7,371 bases of DNA from positions 1 through 7,371 of the forward strand of contig JAJZBA010000024.1 in assembly GCA_021799155.1 (NCBI GenBank). The letters run 5' to 3'. The stretch comes from a bacterium (lineage in GTDB: Bacteria > Patescibacteriota > Minisyncoccia > UBA6257 > UBA9933). Numbering within the stretch: the first letter of the stretch is position 1; each line of letters begins with the position of its first letter. The translations under genes and the position numbers were made by a program. The notes under the pieces are model-generated. The model made no database searches. It had not been told where the DNA came from and worked only from the letters and a program-made list of their open reading frames with translations. Shown here piece by piece: positions 4,653-7,371 of this stretch.

Positions 4653-5892
4653 CGGCTTACGGGTGTTGACGATTCCCATAAAAGAAAGCCTGACGACAAC
4701 GGTTTTAATTTTGGTTGAAGCCGGTTCAAAATACGAAACCAAGGAAATCAACGGTATTTCTCATTTTTTGGAGCATATGTGTTTTAAGGGAACGAAAAAG
4801 CGGCCTAAAAGTATTGATATTAGTTCGGAATTAGACGGAATCGGTGCTTCCTATAATGCTTTTACTTCAATGGAATATACCGGCTATTACGCTAAAGCCC
4901 AACCGAAACATTTTGATAAAATTTTAGATGTAGTTTCCGACATTTATCAAAATTCCATTTTCGATTCTTCGGAAATTGATAAGGAGCGGGGAGTGATAAT
5001 TGAAGAAATAAATATGTACGAGGATTTACCGATGAGGCGTGTTCAGGAATTATTTACAACCCTGCTTTACGGCGACCAGCCGGCCGGTTGGGACATTGCC
5101 GGCAGAAAAGATGTTATCAAAAAATTAACGCGAGACGATTTTATTAAATATCACAACGAGCACTATCTGGCTAAATCTTCTTTGGTTGTCCTGGCCGGAA
5201 AATTTGACGAAGAAGAATCGTTGAAAAAAATCAAAGAAGCGTTCAGCGGTATTAAATCGGGTAAAAAAACGCCGAAGGTAAAAACTGTTGAGCGCCAAGA
5301 AAAGCCGGAGATTTTATTAAAACATAAAGAAACCGATCAGACTCATTTGGTTTTGGGTGTCCGGGCTTTTGATATTTTTGACAAGCGAAAATACGCATTG
5401 GAACTTTTGGCCGATATTTTAGGCGGCGGAATGAGTTCGCGGCTTTTCCAAAAAATAAGGGGAGAAATGGGAGCGGCTTATTATGTTCGAGCCGACGCCG
5501 ACCCTTTTACGGACCACGGTTATCTGGCGGTTTCCGCCGGCATTGACCGCAATAAAATTAATCAGGTAATAGAAGCGATAATCGAAGAATTTAAAAAAAT
5601 GACTGAAAATCGTTTAGAAAAAAACGAGCTTCAACGCGCCAAAGACCATTTAATCGGTCGTTTGATGCTTGGTTTGGAAACTTCCGATCAATTGGCCGGT
5701 TTTTACGGCGGCCAGGAAATTTTAACAAGAGAAATTATCGGTCCGCAGGATTTAATCAAAAAAATCCAGGCGGTTACGGCTGAAGAAATAGCGGCCGTTG
5801 CCGGAGAAATTTTTCAAAATCAAAAATTGAATCTGGCGGTTATCGGCCCGTTTAAAGAAAAAGAAAAATTTGAGAAAATATTAAAACTGTGA
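4627..5892 (+). CDS. M16 family zinc peptidase (processing-peptidase-like)
   Basis: A zinc endopeptidase of the pitrilysin/mitochondrial processing peptidase family, 421 residues, the usual size for short bacterial single-chain members. The inverted zinc motif HFLEH is at 46-50 with M51 and FKGT after it. E127 in RGVIIEEINMYED is the third ligand at the canonical spacing. The C-terminal half has the family's substrate-binding pattern SRLFQKIR...AAYY (R272, R278, Y285), so both homologous halves are present and it should be active. There is no signal peptide, so it is probably cytoplasmic. The start is placed at 4627 rather than at the ATG at 4588, because 4588 lies upstream of the promoter and the family homology begins at KKIALDNGLRVL. 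Repeats are absent from this gene. It ends in TGA. Confidence 0.95.
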   Translation: MHKKIALDNGLRVLTIPIKESLTTTVLILVEAGSKYETKEINGISHFLEHMCFKGTKKRPKSIDISSELDGIGASYNAFTSMEYTGYYAKAQPKHFDKILDVVSDIYQNSIFDSSEIDKERGVIIEEINMYEDLPMRRVQELFTTLLYGDQPAGWDIAGRKDVIKKLTRDDFIKYHNEHYLAKSSLVVLAGKFDEEESLKKIKEAFSGIKSGKKTPKVKTVERQEKPEILLKHKETDQTHLVLGVRAFDIFDKRKYALELLADILGGGMSSRLFQKIRGEMGAAYYVRADADPFTDHGYLAVSAGIDRNKINQVIEAIIEEFKKMTENRLEKNELQRAKDHLIGRLMLGLETSDQLAGFYGGQEILTREIIGPQDLIKKIQAVTAEEIAAVAGEIFQNQKLNLAVIGPFKEKEKFEKILKL

Positions 5893-5896
5893 TAAT
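5870..5896 (+). promoter_or_regulatory. Possible promoter of the AI-2E gene
   Basis: TTGAGA (5870-5875) and an extended -10 TGTGATAAT (hexamer 5891-5896) are 15 bases apart, a little short. Transcription would start around 5903, so the leader would contain most of the hairpin at 5894-5965. Read-through from the M16 promoter is the alternative. Confidence 0.3.
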
Positions 5897-5965
5897 ATAC
5901 AAACAGCGAATAAACTCGAATATTATAAATTCGTAATATTCGTAAAAATTCGTTGTTCGTGTATT
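5894..5965 (+). repeat. CGAAT/ATTCG long hairpin element, copy 2
   Basis: It fills the M16/AI-2E spacer. Paired blocks are 5894-5900 with 5959-5965 (7 bp, one wobble), 5902-5911 with 5948-5957 (10 bp, one wobble) and 5917-5924 with 5935-5942 (8 bp), around a 10-base loop. Both imperfect pairs are G-U in the rightward (sense) RNA. The hairpin begins one base after the M16 stop codon and ends 3 bases before the AI-2E ATG, leaving no Shine-Dalgarno. It could attenuate transcription, set mRNA stability or limit translation of the downstream gene. Confidence 0.75.
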
Positions 5966-5968
5966 TAC

Positions 5969-6982
5969 ATGACTAATCTTGAAATTTCTTGGTTAACTTT
6001 GTGGCGAATTTTTTTAATGCTTGTTCTGGTGGCGGCGCTTTTTTTGGCGAAAGAGGCTTTAGTTATTTTGTTTTTATCAATTATCATTTCTTCGGCATTG
6101 GACGCGCCGGTTGATTATCTTGAGCGCAAAAAAATTCCCAGAATCATAGGAACGCTTTTGATTTTTATCGCAGCTTTGGCTGTTTTGGCTTTTCTTTTGT
6201 ATGCCTTGATTCCGGTAACGGTTTTTGAATTGCAAAATTTTTTATCAAATATCGGAAAATATCAGGTTCCGGTTTTCGGCTCTTTGCATATTCCTCAATT
6301 AAATGAAATCGACAAATATCTGGATAATCTTGTCAACGCTTTGTTAAGCGGCGGCGCTTCGTTTTTTGGCGTTGTCGCTTCGATTTTCGGCGGCCTGGCT
6401 TTTTCTATCGCTACCCTGGTTTTATCTTTTTATCTTACTATCGACCGCAACGGCGTTGAAAGGTTTCTAAGAGCAGTTTTACCGATAATGCATGAAAATT
6501 ATATAATTAGTATTTATCTTCGGGCGCGCCACCGGCTCGGTAAATGGCTTCAGGGTCAGATTATTTTGATGTTTATCGTCGGCTTGGCTGCCTCTTTGGG
6601 TTTGTGGTTTTTGGGGGTAAAGTACAGTTTGATTTTGGGAGTTTTGGCCGGGGTTTTGGAAATTGTACCGGTGGTCGGGCCGATATTTGCCGGCGTCATT
6701 GCTTTTTTGGCGGCAATTTCCGAATCCTGGATTTTGGGTCTTTACGCGGCGCTCCTCTTTTTAGTCATCCAACAGCTGGAAAATCATCTTCTTGTTCCTT
6801 TGGTGATGAAAAAAGCCGTTGGTATCAATCCGGTGGTGGTAGTTATCGCTTTACTTGCCGGTTCCCAGATTGCCGGACTTATCGGCGCGGTTTTGGCGGT
6901 GCCGACGGCAGTGGTGATTCAGGAAATTATTGCCGACTGGGAAAAGAGAAAATTGAAATCTCAGCGATTAGAGATGCGGTAA
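5969..6982 (+). CDS. AI-2E family transporter-like membrane protein
   Basis: A polytopic inner-membrane protein of 337 residues, normal for the family (YdgG/TqsA, PerM, YtvI). Members have been linked to autoinducer-2 export or to Na+/H+ antiport, so the substrate here is not known. Hydrophobic segments lie at about 10-40, 59-83, 130-156, 197-216, 219-250, 255-268 and 286-318. Family signatures are the SSALDAPVDYLERKKIPR loop (41-58), GVLEIVPVVGP (228-238), QQLENHLLVPLVM (268-280) and IAGLIGAVLAVP (301-312). No ribosome site precedes the ATG because the hairpin element reaches to 3 bases before it. The ATG at 6017 (residue 17) is possible but would cut into the first helix. The next gene, metG, starts directly after the stop codon. 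Confidence 0.93.
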   Translation: MTNLEISWLTLWRIFLMLVLVAALFLAKEALVILFLSIIISSALDAPVDYLERKKIPRIIGTLLIFIAALAVLAFLLYALIPVTVFELQNFLSNIGKYQVPVFGSLHIPQLNEIDKYLDNLVNALLSGGASFFGVVASIFGGLAFSIATLVLSFYLTIDRNGVERFLRAVLPIMHENYIISIYLRARHRLGKWLQGQIILMFIVGLAASLGLWFLGVKYSLILGVLAGVLEIVPVVGPIFAGVIAFLAAISESWILGLYAALLFLVIQQLENHLLVPLVMKKAVGINPVVVVIALLAGSQIAGLIGAVLAVPTAVVIQEIIADWEKRKLKSQRLEMR

Positions 6983-7371
6983 ATGAACAAATTTTATCTC
7001 ACCACTCCGATTTATTACGCCACCGAAAAGCCGCACGTCGGCCACGCTTTTGCCACGATTTACGCCGACATCATCAGTCGCTATAACCGCTTGAAAAACA
7101 AAGAGGTTTTTTTTAGCGTCGGCACCGACGAGCACGGCGCCAAAATAGCGGAAAAAGCCGCCTCCGAAAATAAGACGCCGCAAGTTTACGTTGATGAAAT
7201 TTCTTCTTATTACAAAAAAACTTGGCAAGCTTTAAATATAAATTACGACGATTTTATAAGAACCACCGACGAACGGCACAAAAAAGGAGTTTTAGAATTT
7301 ATTAAAAGGCTTATTGCTTCGGGGAGCGTTTATAAAGACAAATACGAAGGCCTTTATTGCGTCGGTTGCGA
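6983..7371 (+). CDS. metG: Methionyl-tRNA synthetase, N-terminal part
   Basis: A class I synthetase that charges elongator and initiator tRNA-Met. The frame is open to the window edge, with 129 complete codons present. The N-terminus is diagnostic: FYLTTPIYYATEKPHVGHA contains the HVGH form of the HIGH motif (18-21), followed by SVGTDEHGAKIAEKA, TTDERHKKGV and YEGLYCVGC (C126, C129), the first half of the zinc-binding knuckle. The KMSKS loop and anticodon domain lie beyond the edge. The ATG immediately follows the AI-2E stop codon (no gap), so the two are probably co-translated. Only a weak AGAG is present upstream. Confidence 0.95.
   Translation, partial: MNKFYLTTPIYYATEKPHVGHAFATIYADIISRYNRLKNKEVFFSVGTDEHGAKIAEKAASENKTPQVYVDEISSYYKKTWQALNINYDDFIRTTDERHKKGVLEFIKRLIASGSVYKDKYEGLYCVGC

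Noticed and set aside
6544..7228. Open frames overlapping AI-2E and metG in other frames and on the minus strand
   Set aside because: AI-2E and MetG signatures continue uninterrupted in the chosen frames. The alternatives are low-complexity and lack start signals.

Overview
The window most resembles a Patescibacteria (CPR, Parcubacteria-like) chromosome fragment. This is an inference. It rests on AT-rich DNA, tightly packed genes, a ValS shorter than usual that ends where the C-terminal coiled-coil arm would normally begin, a PrsW-like protease next to it, a membrane-anchored Cys-motif protein with FxLYD-like repeats, and many short tandem repeats lying inside genes. TGA ends both prsW and the M16 peptidase gene, so this genome does not read TGA as glycine, unlike Absconditabacteria and Gracilibacteria.

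Layout. From right to left on the minus strand: a membrane-anchored hypothetical protein (3865-4611), valS (1521-3884), prsW (820-1527), an Hsp20 chaperone (298-747) and an unannotated 42-residue Cys/Trp-rich protein (105-233). The first three overlap end to start and look like one operon. hsp20 follows a 72-base spacer and ends in its own terminator. A compact divergent promoter at 4593-4652 also fires rightward into an M16 zinc peptidase (4627-5892), an AI-2E-family membrane protein (5969-6982) and the start of metG (6983 to the window edge).

Functionally the block mixes two aminoacyl-tRNA synthetases (ValRS, MetRS) with protein quality control (Hsp20, M16 peptidase, PrsW-like intramembrane protease) and envelope proteins. 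No phage, IS, CRISPR or RNA gene was recognised.

The most striking content is repetitive. Four unrelated-looking tandem arrays, all with a 7-base unit, sit inside conserved genes: (C/T)TGA(C/T)AC in prsW, and CG(A/G)ATTT, GATTTTT and GGGTTTA-like arrays in valS. Each is read through as a short extra peptide at what appears to be a loop position. Two of the valS arrays are flanked by perfect or near-perfect palindromes. Separately, the two longest spacers (prsW/hsp20 and M16/AI-2E) are almost filled by similar 64-72-base hairpins built from CGAAT/ATTCG motifs. Their imperfect pairs are G-U in the sense transcript. Together these suggest a repeat-generating or repeat-spreading process that tolerates, or selects for, in-frame insertion into essential genes.
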